The notes under the pieces were generated by a model. That model had not been told where the DNA came from and did not search any database. It was given only the letters and a program-made list of their open reading frames with translations. This document shows, piece by piece, positions 21,378 to 32,844 of a stretch of 64,000 nt of DNA. The stretch lies in contig ML058370.1 of NCBI GenBank assembly GCA_003013855.2, forward strand, positions 2,356,001-2,420,000, in the 5' to 3' direction. Every line of letters begins with the position of its first letter. Positions within the stretch are counted from its first letter, which is position 1. The position numbers and the translations under genes are program-made. Source of the DNA: Liriodendron chinense (lineage: Eukaryota > Streptophyta > Magnoliopsida > Magnoliales > Magnoliaceae).

Positions 21378-22425
21378 GAAGAATTATACCAAAGGAACAC
21401 TAGGGACCACCCAAAGGTAACTGATGGCCTGGATTGGCCGAAACGGACCGATAGGAATTGGATTCTTGCTGGCCACACATGGTAGTGACCAATTCCTACT
21501 GGCCACGTGGTAGTAATCTAGGCTGATAGACGGGTCCTTGTACAACTATGGTGGTAAATTTGCCTCCAAAAATATGAAAAATACCGACGGAAATGCTAGC
21601 GAAAATTTGATTCCCGGTGGTCCAAAAAGTCCACTTATAAGCCTAGATGGTTCTTATCACCCTGAGGACTTTGAAAAGCATGCAAATTAGCCATGTTAGC
21701 ATTGGTGGGATCTAATTCCCACCGGTCACTTCTTAAAATATCGAGCTCCCCTCTATTATTTCCAATAAAAACAATCACAATTGAGAGGAGCTTGATCTGT
21801 AGTTTCTATAAGGCTACTAGTTTTTAAAAGCATTCATCGAACGGTCTACAGAGAGTGAAAATTAGGGACAACCAGTTAACTCTTTTCAGATAAGAGTGTT
21901 TAGTTTCCCTCTTTCTATTCTCACATCTCCACAAGTTTATATCAGCATGCCACACATAGCATAGTAGCGCCACATTCTCATCTCTGTCTATTTTTTTTTT
22001 CACTTTTTCTCTAACTTTTGTCCACTTGGATGCTAAATTTAATTTCCTCTAGAATTTTTCAAACCTTCAAAAAAAAAAAAAAAATCTTGTAAAGTAGAGG
22101 TTACACTCAATCCGAGTGAAAAATGGTGCTTTACTCCTTCCTTTTCCGCCACCAAGGCTCTTACTCAGATTTTTCGACCTTAGAGTAGCAATAGGAGTCA
22201 TCCATATCAAGATATCTTTATATCTTTCATTATGTAAGCAATTTTATAATTTTTAGCCACCCGTATAGATCTTAAGCTAAAATTGGCTAGTGGAGACTCC
22301 AAAACAAACGTTCTGTACAATTCAAGAGTTAATACCATCCCCATCAGCATAACACTAGAAAAAAATGCTCGTGGAGAAGCCTAAGTGGGCAAATCGCTCC
22401 TGCGTTTGGTCAAGGTTCCACAAAA
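21378..22425 (+). mobile_element. Possible Ogre/Tat-type LTR remnant
   Basis: The sequence runs into TGACGACTCTGCTGGGG at 22426-22442, which differs by two bases from the TGGCGACTCCGCTGGGG primer-binding site of Ogre-type plant elements (tRNA-Arg). What precedes would then be the LTR. No second LTR and no coding domains were found, and the left border is unknown, perhaps left of CACTA-1. Confidence 0.35.
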
Positions 22426-22442
22426 TGACGACTCTGCTGGGG

Positions 22443-22790
22443 TTATAATAGTTAGTCACTAGCAAAGGCTCGATTTGAGAAACAAGATTTTTATTTTTCA
22501 GTGATTCCTATAGTTCTAGTATATGTTATTCTAATTTTAAATTGGTCCTGCATATTACATTCTGACACTTTACATTCCACTTATTCTACTCTAAATTGGT
22601 CTTACTCTTTACATTCCTATTATTTAAACTAGTTCATTTACATTCTTACCCTTAACCAGTAACCGGTAACCGTGGTTGTTCACTCTCAATTGTTTCCTTA
22701 TGGAGTGGTCCACCTTATTTGTGGATATGACTTATTCTTTGGCTCATGGCCAAATTAAATTCTGAATTAAACTTGCAGAGTGGATTCAAC
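22443..22790. other. Non-coding spacer
   Basis: Nothing recognised beyond a local duplication of 'TTACATTC' phrases near 22555-22640. Confidence 0.4.
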
Positions 22791-22794
22791 ACAT

Positions 22795-23220
22795 ATTCCA
22801 CCGAGGGCACAACCCATAACACATGACAACCAAGACCCTAAATACATAACATACCAAGACTCTTAACACATGACAACCACAACCTAACCCTTCACACATG
22901 ACAACCATAATCCGACGCTTAATGCATGACAACCATGATCCTTTACACATGACAACCACGACTCATATCTCTAACAAATAACAACCATAACCCATACCCT
23001 TACCCTTAAATAAGACAACCACGACCTGACTCTTAATAAATGACAACCACAACCCTTGACATATGACAACCATGACCCTAAACACCTGACAAGCATTAAG
23101 TACCCATAATGACAACCCTAACCATTAATAGATGAAAACTTTGACCCTCATGCGTTAAGGGTATTGGTTACTATGTATTAAGGGTCGTGGTTATCATGTG
23201 TCAGGGGGAGGAATGTGTAC
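22795..23220. repeat. Degenerate ~24-bp minisatellite with inverted end copies
   Basis: The phrase CACATGACAACCA(C/T)GACCC returns about a dozen times with variable spacing. The last copies (about 23150-23215: GTTAAGGGTATTGGTTAC, AAGGGTCGTGGTTATCATGTG) are in reverse complement, so the array could fold on itself. Confidence 0.7.
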
Positions 23221-23574
23221 CTGAACTGATTCTCTACCAACGAGAAATGTGCACCTAACTCGATTCCCACACCAAAGAATGAAACACAAGAGAATGGTCC
23301 GTCGGAGAATAGAGTGTAGGAGTGTGGTGATGGGTCCCACAGGTCGTGGTTGTCATGTACATAATGGTCTTTTTTTGGTCGAAGCGAAAATGAATGTTGT
23401 ACGTAGAGGAACGTGACGTTAGTAGCCATACACGAAAAAAGAACTTCGCCAAATGGTGGTGGTGGGTTCCATGGAGGAAGGTTACAAAGGAAAAAGAAGA
23501 GGCTCTTTAATAAAAATCAAGTTGGTCATCCGATCGACTTGGGCCTACCTATGGGTCTTTAAACAACGTTTGTG

Positions 23575-23875
23575 GTGCCTGCCATGGGGTATGTGTTGAA
23601 TCCACTCCGTCCATTGGAGTCAAGAATTTCATAAAAGGTCATGGATAAGAGAATGAGCCATATCCGTAGATAAGGTGGACCACACCACAAGGAAAATGTT
23701 AGGAGTGAACGACCACCATTATCGATTATTGAGGACCCAAGGGAGCTTGTATCCAGCTGAAATTAGTGTCTTCCCTTTGAAATGGTAGACTACAAAGAGA
23801 ATGAATGGATTCGATATGCCATCAAATGGCTCCAATCACCATGTGATGAACATGTTAGACATTAAGATTTGGGTT
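23575..23875. repeat. GGGCCC palindrome family, diverged partial copy
   Basis: ATCCACTCCGTCCATTGGAG, GTGGACCACACCACAAGG and GAGCTTGTATCCAGCTGA fit the left arm and middle of the family; the right arm is weak. Confidence 0.5.
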
Positions 23876-24739
23876 AGGAAGCTTCTCCTGGAAGCGAAAG
23901 CAGATGTAAGGGCACAAGTATAAAAATTAGGGCATATTGGTCCTATAAAAACTAAAAAACTGCTAATTTGGAAACAATGAGTAGAGAAGCTATTCTCTTA
24001 AAAGGGTCATACCTTAAGACCATTTGGATAAAAATCCACTTTTAAAACCATAAAGCAACGGCCTGTGACTTTGGTGGATCCCTAACTGTCGGGCCTACCT
24101 TGATGTACGTTCCTTACATCTACCCCGTCATTTTAGGGCATGCTACCAAACATCAATCCAAGCCTCATGAGGACTACACAATAGGAAAAAGTGATGATTG
24201 AATACCCACCATTATAAATGGGCCATCGGAATACATATTTACCATCCAAACTGTTAATAAGGTCACAAACACATGTATAAAGGGACCACAGAACACTACA
24301 AGAAAAATGACCTTTACTCAGGAAATTTTTACCGAGGAAACAAACTTCCTGGGTAATAATAGGTTTTTACCAATGAAATAAAATTTCGAGGGTAAATACT
24401 CATTTGCTTTTACCAAGAAAACTTTTCCTTGGTAAAAGCAATAAATATCAACTAGTAAAATTTCTTGGGTAAAGATGAAATTATTGCGTGGCTAAGAAGA
24501 CAGGTTTTAGCTTACCTTCACCAAGGGAAATATTCCTGGGTAAAAGCCTAAATTACCCAAGAATTTATTATGTCATCGATGAATCACCATTTTACCGAGG
24601 AATGTTTTCCTGGATAAAAGCAAAAAAATTTCGAAAGAGAAACTTCCTCGGTAAAAGAGGAAATCACCGACGAAATACAAATTTCATAGGTAATTAGGAA
24701 TTTTACAGAGGATTATTTTTCCTCTTTAATTGAGATCTT

Positions 24740-26070
24740 AGACTAAGTTGAGTTAGAATGTTTTTTTTCTTCCTCTTCTCCTCCCTCTTTTGCATGCTTG
24801 AGAAGCTATCAAAGTAATTGATTTATTGGCCAAAAATGTTTCACGATTTTTTTTTTTTAGTATTGGAGAGTGGTTTTCTAACTTTCTTTATATGCATATC
24901 TCATTTGTTTCTTATCAATATCCGTTGGCTATTGAGAAAAAAAATTATTTATTTTCTCATCAGTCATTAAATCACAAAACAATATTTGTATTGCCTGGGC
25001 TTTTCATTTTTTTTTTTTTTAATTTCTTTCAATGATGCTTTAATTGTTGAAGGTGCCAATCTGGGCATTTTCAATTCAGTGTCCAGAGAATGTTATGAGC
25101 ATGTTCTATTAGTGAGATTTGTGCCTTATTTGGAAGGCTAAAAAATCATTTTCTTTGATCTCGAACAAGCTAATGCTTTGTTTGTGGACTTGGTGACCCT
25201 TTTGTTAGCTTTTCTATTGTTGAATAAGATTTCTGTTTTCCACAATATGGAAAGTGGGGGGGGGAATCTATCATCCTGATTGTCACCACTATTATTTTTC
25301 GATTGGATTTTGCAGGGTGTCAGGCCAGAGTTTCAGCAGATTATATTTAATGAAGGCTTTGCATGAGAACTGAATCCAAGCCCAAGGTAAAAACCTATTG
25401 TCTCAATCCAGAATCCACACTGCATTCGCATGCCCTATGTGAACGCTCTTGGATCTTGATGGCATGGTGTGAACAGTCTTGGGTCTTTGTACTTCTATTG
25501 TTTTAATAGCAGCATTGCACAATTTTGGAGGGTTTTAACAACAGGCTGATGTGTGTGGATCAGCCTTATGCGTTTTTATCTCCAGTATATCCCACAAGCT
25601 TTGGTAATCAGTAGGAAACTCCATTGTGGATAACTGCATTGTCATTAGAAGTCGCATTATGTTAGGTTTAAGGTCAATATTTGTGAAGTATCTGTTGTTA
25701 AAGGCCAATACCTAAGTCTGTCATCAAGCACTCAATCTCTGTACACCTGGTGCACATGTACTGAAGTGTTCATCTATTTTGCACCACAGATGGGCCATAC
25801 ACCAAAAATCCTTCTAGTCAGAAAATCATACACATCAACTGGAGTGAACGCTCACTGTTGGTTTACCCTTTTTCCTAACTGCCCATTCATAGTCCTCAAA
25901 CAGGCCATTTGGTGTCTGGAAATTAGATCACCAACCAATGTGATTTTTGCAGCACAACTTGCCATGGTAAGTCTGCTAGATAAAAGGTTCAGATCCCTTA
26001 CATGTGCCCCATGTACAGAAAAAAAAAAATGTGCTTTTTAACTAGGGCAAACTTGACACCACTCGATCCT
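24740..26070. other. Intron-like interior of CACTA-2
   Basis: T-rich with several weak acceptor/donor-like sites (e.g. TTTTGCAG before 25316). I could not assign any block with confidence; some is probably intron of the captured Pumilio-like gene. Confidence 0.4.
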
Positions 26071-26076
26071 CTCTTA

Positions 26077-26291
26077 GGGTCTGTTTGGACTCGCCCTCCG
26101 AAGGGGCATTTGAGGTGTAAACATCGTTTTGATCCAAACAGCAATTGAAATGGATGTACTTTTCAAACCCCTATCACATCTCCCACAAGACAAAATTGGT
26201 GCTAAAATGCCAATCCAGTTGGTTTTTGCTGAGTTGACTGAAAAGGCAAAGCTTTAAACCTTCTTTTGATGAAGAGTGTCCAAACGGGCCG
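26077..26291. mobile_element. PIF/Harbinger-type MITE (215 bp)
   Basis: Terminal inverted repeats GGGTCTGTTTGGAC and GTCCAAACGGGCCG are flanked by TTA on both sides (26074-26076 and 26292-26294), the target duplication of the superfamily. It lies about 65 bp upstream of the captured Pumilio-like exon, as intronic MITEs often do, so it may have been captured together with the host intron. Confidence 0.8.
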
Positions 26292-26358
26292 TTAATTATT
26301 GATTATTCGTCGACTGATTTGGTTTTCATTTATTTGTTACTTATTTATTTCTTGACAG

Positions 26359-26553
26359 GTGGTTGTTGAAAGTTCTGTTGATGTGATGTGTGATCGATAT
26401 GGATCTCATGTCCTTTGCAGTCTTCTTTGTCTTTGCAAAGGAACACCACTCGAATCTTTGGAGGAATTTCATGTGACAAGATCAACTACTACTCTAGCAG
26501 AGCGGTTGAACAGCAAGCTGCCCAAATCAACGGGCTGGGCCGAGGGCAAGTAA
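26359..26553 (+). pseudogene. Captured Pumilio/APUM23-like exon
   Basis: After a CTTGACAG acceptor the frame reads SVDVMCDRYGSHVLCSLLCL and then CKGTPLES, EEFHVT and TLAERLNSKL. 'YGSHVL' is a Puf-repeat core, and the LLCLCKG...LAERLN context is what I recall from the nucleolar Pumilio-type protein APUM23 (rRNA processing). The frame stays open to TAA at 26551; a GC-type donor (GAGG|GCAAGT near 26545) would end the exon just before. One exon only, no start, inside CACTA-2, so it is a captured fragment. The family assignment rests on remembered motifs. Confidence 0.65.
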
Positions 26554-26662
26554 AACCAATGTTTTGAATAGGGCTGGGCCACCCCCACCAGTTCAAAATC
26601 TGGGCCAGAACCAACCTCTGGCTGCACCCTTTGACAACCCCAATGCCCATTTTCGTGGCTCA

Positions 26663-27794
26663 CCTAAACACACCATTAGCCCACACTAAAACAATTATCC
26701 CATGCAAAACCGACAACTGTTGTTGGATGCAGTGTCAAAGTTTGGATGATACCAGTGACAGTAAGATCGGGATTCGATGTCTCATACGGGAGGTTTGGAT
26801 TCTAAGTTACTTAAGATAAGCTACTTATGTCTGAAGTAGTTTTTTTTTTTTTTTTTTGAACGGGAAAAAGCTAAGAGCGTGTGTTGATTTTTAGTATTCT
26901 CACTCAAACTACCAAATGACTCTTTGTTCTCATGTGCTTCACCAAAGATTCTTAATTGTTTAAATCTTCATCAATGCCTCACACAACTATGGTGGGTGTG
27001 CATCGGATATGTAGAATCTATATTGCGGAATTAAAGGATCGTGCGGTGCATCAGATATGGAGATCAATAGAGTCTCAAACTAAAATTCGTACCTGGTTGT
27101 GATGCCATTGCTGCAAGTCGATTAAATGCCGTAGTCTTCCGCCCCTTACACCTTTAGGAAAGCATCGGGATGAGATGTAGAGCTTCCAACGTGTGTAGGT
27201 TTGGGGATCCAGCCCTGTTTATATAGATATGTGGGTTGAGGAGTTTGTAACCCATTGAAACTCCTCTACCCTAAGCTCCACACGAATTTGAGTATCCTAA
27301 TCCTACTATAACATTGTGGTGCGACACAGCTAGCGCACCACCCCTACACGATCATAAATCAATCACCTCTTTAGTGGGGTCCACTAGTATGCCCGACCAT
27401 CAGATCTAGTCCTTTGATCAATTAGGCCCACTTTACAGGAAATCTTACAACCTAAACACACCATTAGCCCACACTAAAACAATTATCCCATGCAAAACCA
27501 ACAACTGTTGTTGGATGCAGTGTCAAAGTTTGGATGATACCAGTGACAGTAAGATCGGGATTCGATGTCTCTGACGGGAGGTTTGGATTCTAAGTTACTT
27601 AAGATAAGCTACTTATGTCTGAAGTAGTTTTTTTTTTTTTTTTTTGGACGAGAAAAAGCTAGGAGCATGTGTTGATTTTTAGTATTCTCACTCAAACTAC
27701 CAAAATTTGACTCTTTGTTCTCATGTGCTTCACCAAAGATTCTTAATTGTTTACATCTTCATCAATGCCTCACACAACTATGGTGGGTGTGCAG
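26663..27794. repeat. Direct repeat pair (about 344 bp each, period 788 bp)
   Basis: 26663-27003 and 27451-27794 are nearly identical (CCTAAACACACCATTAGCCC ... CAACTATGGTGGGTGTGCA), each with a T-run in the middle. They are separated by about 445 bp of unrelated sequence. This could be a partial tandem duplication or a small LTR-like (TRIM) element. I found no PBS, so I favour duplication. Confidence 0.7.
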
Positions 27795-28590
27795 GGGATT
27801 TACATTAGCACCAACAAAGATGACACGCTGTCAGTTTGTATGAGACTTCACTCTCCAATCGATATTCTATTTATATTTGTTCGGCCAATTACAATTCATA
27901 ATTTGAATAAGAATTGTCACCACCTCCACATAATTTGTCCAGTCTATTTATATTTTTCTTTTGCAACCAATTTCCATAAATAACTATTTCCATGTGCCGT
28001 CCATGGGGTATCAATGGTGGGCCCCCAACTGTTGAAATTGCACATGGTCAAGATCATGTAGGCATGAATGAATGGAGCATGCCTACATGGTCTAAATCTT
28101 CAATTCAAGTTGTATTTAGTTTCATAATGTGATTTAAAAAAGAAAAATGAACACCTAACTACATATTTTATTTATAAGTTTTAATTACTAATATTGTATT
28201 TTCTTTTATTTTGCAGATTGTTTGTTGGTGCAGATTGTTTGTTGGTGATAGCGGGGATGTTCGTGCTGATTGATTTTTTTTTTTTTTTGAATTTATTGTA
28301 TGTACTAGTGGGATTGACATTCGATTTTATTCAAAACATTATTACGGTTGAATGGTCATTTTGATTGGTATACAATTGAGTGTTCAATCAGGTGATTAGG
28401 CTATTGAATATTGAATGTTCTATCAAGCGATTGGGATGTTGAATATTGAATGCTTTTAGGTGGTAGGGATATTGAATGTTCCAAATAAATATTGAATGCT
28501 TTCAAGGTGGCAGGGATATTGAATGTTCCAAAAAAATATTGAACATCGAATGCTTTTAGGGGTAGGGATATTGATTTTTCGTTGGCAATG
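27795..28590. other. Non-coding right part of CACTA-2
   Basis: Short repeats of 'GGGATATTGAATGTTC' and 'ATTGAATGCTTT' lie at 28380-28575, just inside the subterminal array. No gene seen. Confidence 0.5.
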
Positions 28591-29050
28591 AAAAGGTAAT
28601 TCTACTACCTTTTCCAAGGAAAGTATTTGTCAATCATAGTGTTTTTCCAAGGAAAGTTTTCCTCGGTAATAGTCGCATAATTTCTGACAAATTAAACCAT
28701 AGCCACGAAATTGTTGACTTTTACCAAGGAAATTTTTTGTTCGAAATGGTCAACTATTTACCGACAAAAAATTTAATTTCATCAGTAAATCTTTTTACCG
28801 AAGGGTGATATTTCGACGAAAACCGGGACGATCATATTTCTTGTAGTGGAAATATCAGCTTGCTCTAAAACATTTGTGGCTCACAAGAAATTTTTAACGG
28901 TCAATAAATATTGTTTCCTGTGGTGTGGTCCACCTGAGATTTGGATCTGCTTCATATTTGGGATCATGCCTTAAAGTGAGCTTTAAAAAAGGATGGATGT
29001 CATGGATGCGAGAAAAATACATCAAGGTGGGACCCACGTTAAGGGATCCA

Positions 29051-29497
29051 CCCACCGCGGTTGATCTGGGGATACACCAACGCCGCGCCCTAAAGCCGCA
29101 GCTCATTTCGGGAAGTCACTGCTCAATACCCATGGGCCATGACAGGAAATTCCCAAAAGATGCCGTGAATCGCACCTTTATGTGTCGCCCATTTTGATCG
29201 GAGCCGTTAATTCAGCTGGATCCTACTAATGATATTCCATTACTCAAAAATCACATTGATAGACTTTTCTAAATAGGCCCGCTTGCAGAAGCTATCCAGA
29301 TCATCCAAATTGTGGGTTGAATTATGGATCAGATGCATTTCTAAAACCAGGTAGATGACTCAGTGTTGGTCAGGACTATTGTTTCTATGAATTGTCTTGA
29401 TTGCTACTGATAGGATGGTTTGGATCATCCAATTAGTACCATTTTTACACGGTAGCTTGAGAAGCTCATGTTCAACCCAATGGAAAGCTTAGATTGG
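29051..29497. other. Non-coding spacer
   Basis: No recognised feature. Confidence 0.4.
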
Positions 29498-29514
29498 CCA
29501 ATTTGCCTATTTAT

Positions 29515-29801
29515 TTATTTATTTTTATAAAGAGAAAATTTTATTGAAAAGAAGAGAGCGAACAGATATAGAGAGACGAAAAAAAGGGGCCATCTAGCAC
29601 CTAGAACACCTAACAAAGATACCTAAAAGAAATCTGAATATCATTTTTTTTTTTTTTTAACACAACCCAGACCCCGACCGGCCCGAAAGCACCCAATGGT
29701 GCTGCTGGTGTGTTTCGAACCTGACTCAACCAGCTGGGCTACAGGCCCTTCCAGGAAATCTGAATATCTGCCTCGTTCTTGAACATTGCTATCCTGGCCC
29801 G
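29515..29801 (-). mobile_element. 5'-truncated LINE insertion (minus strand), interrupted by a SINE
   Basis: The copy is flanked by imperfect 17-bp duplications (CCAATTTGCCTATTTAT at 29498 and CCAATTAGCCTATTTAT at 29802). On the minus strand it ends with an AATAAA signal and an A/T-rich tail. No ORF2 remains. The SINE at 29643 interrupts it. Confidence 0.7.
29643..29754 (-). mobile_element. tRNA-derived SINE (112 bp) with 14-bp target duplication
   Basis: On the minus strand it carries an A-box-like TAGCCCAGCTGG and a B-box GGTTCGAAACA, then a body and a poly(A) tail (T-run on plus near 29646-29660). Flanks GAAATCTGAATATC at 29629-29642 and 29755-29768 are identical. The pol III boxes make it SINE-like; the body has no cloverleaf, so it is not a tRNA gene. 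Confidence 0.85.
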
Positions 29802-29819
29802 CCAATTAGCCTATTTATA

Positions 29820-30240
29820 GATTCATGAGAGCATGAGATCATTTCTCTTTTTCAGCATTAATGTTGTGTTGTGTCAGAGAACAATAATTCATAGGGATCT
29901 GAAACCTTGATTCCATGCTAAACATTGTAAAAGGAAAAAGGGTTTCCTTGATGTGACCATTGTGTTGTTTGAATTCTTGGCAAAAAAAAAAAAAAGTTAA
30001 CATTATTGAGATGAATTTGAGACTTTATTCAAACCAGAATTCAAAATTGACATTCATGTTTTAATAGTCCTTATGAAAAAGGACCTTAGAAAAACAATAT
30101 TAGATAAATAGTCTTTTCTTTTCCTTAGATTCCATGTACCCCTTAGGCCTGTTTGGATGAGAGGAAAAGAAAGAAAACAAAAATATGAAATACTTTTTCT
30201 GTAATAGAACATTTATCATGTTTGGATAGCAAACAAAATA
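29820..30240. other. Non-coding spacer
   Basis: No gene seen. TTAGGCCTGTTTGGA near 30143 resembles one end of a PIF/Harbinger MITE without a partner. Confidence 0.4.
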
Positions 30241-31574
30241 TTGAATATCAACATACAATTATTGTCATAATAGATGTACCCGACCATGATGATAAGACGT
30301 TTCAAAACCAAGCAAATCCAACCATCAGGTGCCTGATTTTTTATTTTTATAATAATCAGGTGGAGTTTGGACAGGTTGGATTTTATAACACAAACATACA
30401 TGCCATGTAGCTGCCACAATACTCAATTCCACTACTTACAGGAAAAATAAGCATCTTTTAGTCATTTTCCGACTGGTAAATGCGCCTTTTTAATTAAGAA
30501 TTATTGGCAGAATTTTCAGATTTTGATGTGTTGGGCTGAATATTTATCGTTTTACCATTTTTGTAATCATAATTCAACTAGGACCACATATTCTATGATA
30601 GAAATTAATGAGCTAGTATAGGCTCGGTGAATGGAAACCTTCCATGCATCTAGATGCATTTGGAATCATTGGCATTGCATTACCCATCCGGACGTCCATT
30701 AGGTTCAATTAACTCTTCCTCTCTACTATGTAAAAACTACTATACCGTCTGGTGGTCCTAAACATCCATCACTTGACCTATCCTCGATGAATGATCTTGC
30801 CCATCCATTTTTTGCATGCCACTGAATTTACAGTTTGGATCATCCAATCAATATGATATTTCCAATGAAGCCTTTTCTTTTTCTTTTTCTTCCTTCTCTC
30901 GGACAAAGGTAGCAGCACACCACCTGTAACTTTTTTGATTGGCCAAAACACTTTACATGAATTCTGACGGGCTCCACAAGAAAAGGACTGGCCTCGCCTA
31001 CCATTTAGCACAACCACAAAAAAGCTTTGTGCCATTTGAATAGAGCAAACCACAACCACACCTGTGATTGATGACGATGCTGACTATAGAAGGGGAGGGC
31101 CACGGGGGAATGCAGCAAAGAAGCTGCTGAACCTGAAAAACCAGAGATGTGGACGTCCCTCTGGAATATGCTTCGGCCTCTTCCAGTTGTGCCAAAATGC
31201 AGCATATACCAACATCCCCACAACAGACAACTAATCACACCTACCAGACATCTACATGCAGCTGCACAACAAAACATCATCACCAACCACCCAGCATACC
31301 TCCATCTGCGCTAACAAACATACCGAATGAAACAAATCCAAATTCCACCAGGTGCATGGAAAGGTTTCCATATGCGTAGTCCACTAGATCATGTCTTTTA
31401 TATAATGAGCAAATTCCAAAAGTGCGGATTGGTGCATGGACCAGGCCCATCACGTCAACCGTTTGGACCACCGAATCATTGGCCCACTTGTAGAAACCGA
31501 AATTCCAAACGTGGTTGCTACCTCTATATAATGATACCTATCCTTCAACCCAAACTAGATTCAGATCTCTGGTC

Positions 31575-31822
31575 ATGAAACCAGAGAATATGAAGAAGAG
31601 CTCTATTTTTATCCTCTTCTTGAGCCTCTTCTTTAATGCATTATCAGCAAAATCTGCGGAAGAGTAACTCACACCGGCGCTTTATGTGTTTGGAGGCTCT
31701 CTAACGGATAGTGGCAACAACAACTGTGCACCGTAAAGCTAATTACAGTCCGTACGGTATAGATTTCATCGGCGGGGGGATGGGAAGATTCACCAATGGC
31801 AATACATTGGCAGATTTCATTG
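31575..31822 (+). pseudogene. GDSL esterase/lipase exon 1, dead duplicate
   Basis: Homologous to the exon at 61178: a start MK.ENMKKS, a hydrophobic signal-like stretch (IFILFLSL), then a TAA at about 31664 and GGSLTDSGNNN where the family has GDSLADSGNNN. The block I aspartate next to the catalytic serine is thus lost. A second stop follows at about 31734. The end keeps GRFTNG, DFIG and the GTAACC donor. A TATA-like stretch lies near 31524. There is no exon 2 in this copy. Clearly non-functional. Confidence 0.88.
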
Positions 31823-32367
31823 GTAACCAAAAGCAAAGAAAATCTTTTTACATTGTTATGAAGAGAATTGTTTGTACGATACTGATTGAGCTTTGAGTTG
31901 GTGCAAGTGGGGCCAGTAATTCAGTGATCCATACACCAAAAATCTCCCCTACAGAAAGAATCATCATCCTAGGAAAGGCGACCAATGAGCAGAAGGTTGG
32001 GGAAAAACACAAAAAATGGTCCACATTCAACTAAAAAGAGGGCAAAATATTCTATAGCTAGGATTCTCTAACAAGGAGATTTTTTGGTCCATGCCCATCA
32101 TCTTACTTGTTTGGATCATCGAACCATGGGCCCCACTTGTACAGAGTGACAATCAAACATACTACATAAACTTTCAGCCTTTAAAATCCTATTTCTTGCA
32201 TGAGTGTGTTGCACTGAATTAGGAATGTATTGTGACAAATTCACTGACTGGCATGATAGAAACCATGCATGCATCACAAAAATATCTGCTGATGCAATAA
32301 ATACAAATACATGAACCATGCATCAAACCAAGGTTGGTAATATTAGAAGGTATTGTATGATAGGGAT

Positions 32368-32511
32368 TTTTTTTTCTTTTTAAAGGAAGAAGATAGCTTT
32401 ATTAATCTCAGGAAAAACGGAGACTGTGCAGGGGAATGAGATACATTCGGGGGCTGACGATTCAAAAAAACAGAAACCGGGCCACCTATCATATCTCTAC
32501 AGCCTAAATAC
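32368..32511 (-). mobile_element. 5'-truncated retroposon (LINE tail) private to copy A
   Basis: Starts with a T-run on plus and contains, on the minus strand, an AATAAA before the A tail. Flanks TATGATAGGGA and TATGGTAGGGA are an imperfect 11-bp duplication. Copy B (near 62215) lacks this block, so it inserted after the duplication. The exact edges are approximate. Confidence 0.6.
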
Positions 32512-32783
32512 ATCACCCTTATGGTAGGGACATATTGACATGTAATACATTCAAATCCTTATAACCTTTACTATATAAATGCCTTTACTATATAAATGCC
32601 AATAGCCGGGTGAAATTTGTATCCATACAAATTAGTTTTCAAGATGGCCTAATTTCAAATATTTAAAGGATATGAAAAGGCAGTTCAGTTAAAGATAAAG
32701 AGTATTTTGGTAATTTGGTGGGTGTGGCCACTTTAAAATCTATAACTAAAATTTTACCCACAAACAGTCCACTGACTGCTAAA

Positions 32784-32786
<3 letters not shown>

Positions 32787-32840
<54 letters not shown>
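32787..32840. repeat. (TC)27 microsatellite
   Basis: A perfect TC run of about 54 bases. The collinear site in copy B (near 62770) has only a short CTCTCTCTC tract, so the expansion is specific to copy A. Confidence 0.9.

Positions 32841-32844
<4 letters not shown>

Larger units (their letters stand above)
24294..28848. mobile_element. CACTA-2: non-autonomous CACTA element carrying a Pumilio-like fragment
   Basis: Ends are CACTACAAGAAA and, inverted, TTTCTTGTAGTG, flanked by GAA (24291-24293 and 28849-28851). Subterminal repeats of the TTTACCGAGGAAA/TTTCCTCGGTAAA type fill about 24320-24720 and 28590-28815. No transposase frames are present in the 4.6 kb, so it would depend on an autonomous relative; CACTA-3 has the same 12-bp end but a different subterminal motif. 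The interior contains a Pumilio-type exon, a PIF/Harbinger MITE and a 344-bp direct duplication. Confidence 0.88.
24070..29050. repeat. GGGCCC palindrome copy split by CACTA-2
   Basis: The left half (24070-24293) and right half (28849-29050) join to one copy when CACTA-2 and one GAA are removed: '...GGGACCACAGAA' continues as 'ATATCAGCTTGCTCTAAAAC', the usual middle of the family. The arms read GTGGATCCCTAA and, inverted, TTAAGGGATCCAC. This gives the order of events: the palindrome was there first. Confidence 0.75.

Noticed and set aside
22795..23220. CRISPR-like repeat array
   Set aside because: Spacing and repeats are too degenerate and the context is plant nuclear DNA; a minisatellite explains it.
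29690..29754. Possible tRNA gene
   Set aside because: A and B boxes are present, but there is no cloverleaf or acceptor stem; it has an A tail and target duplications, hence a SINE.
30222..30419. Overlapping 62- and 67-codon frames on both strands
   Set aside because: Short, mutually overlapping frames in duplicated non-coding sequence; the collinear stretch in copy B does not keep them.
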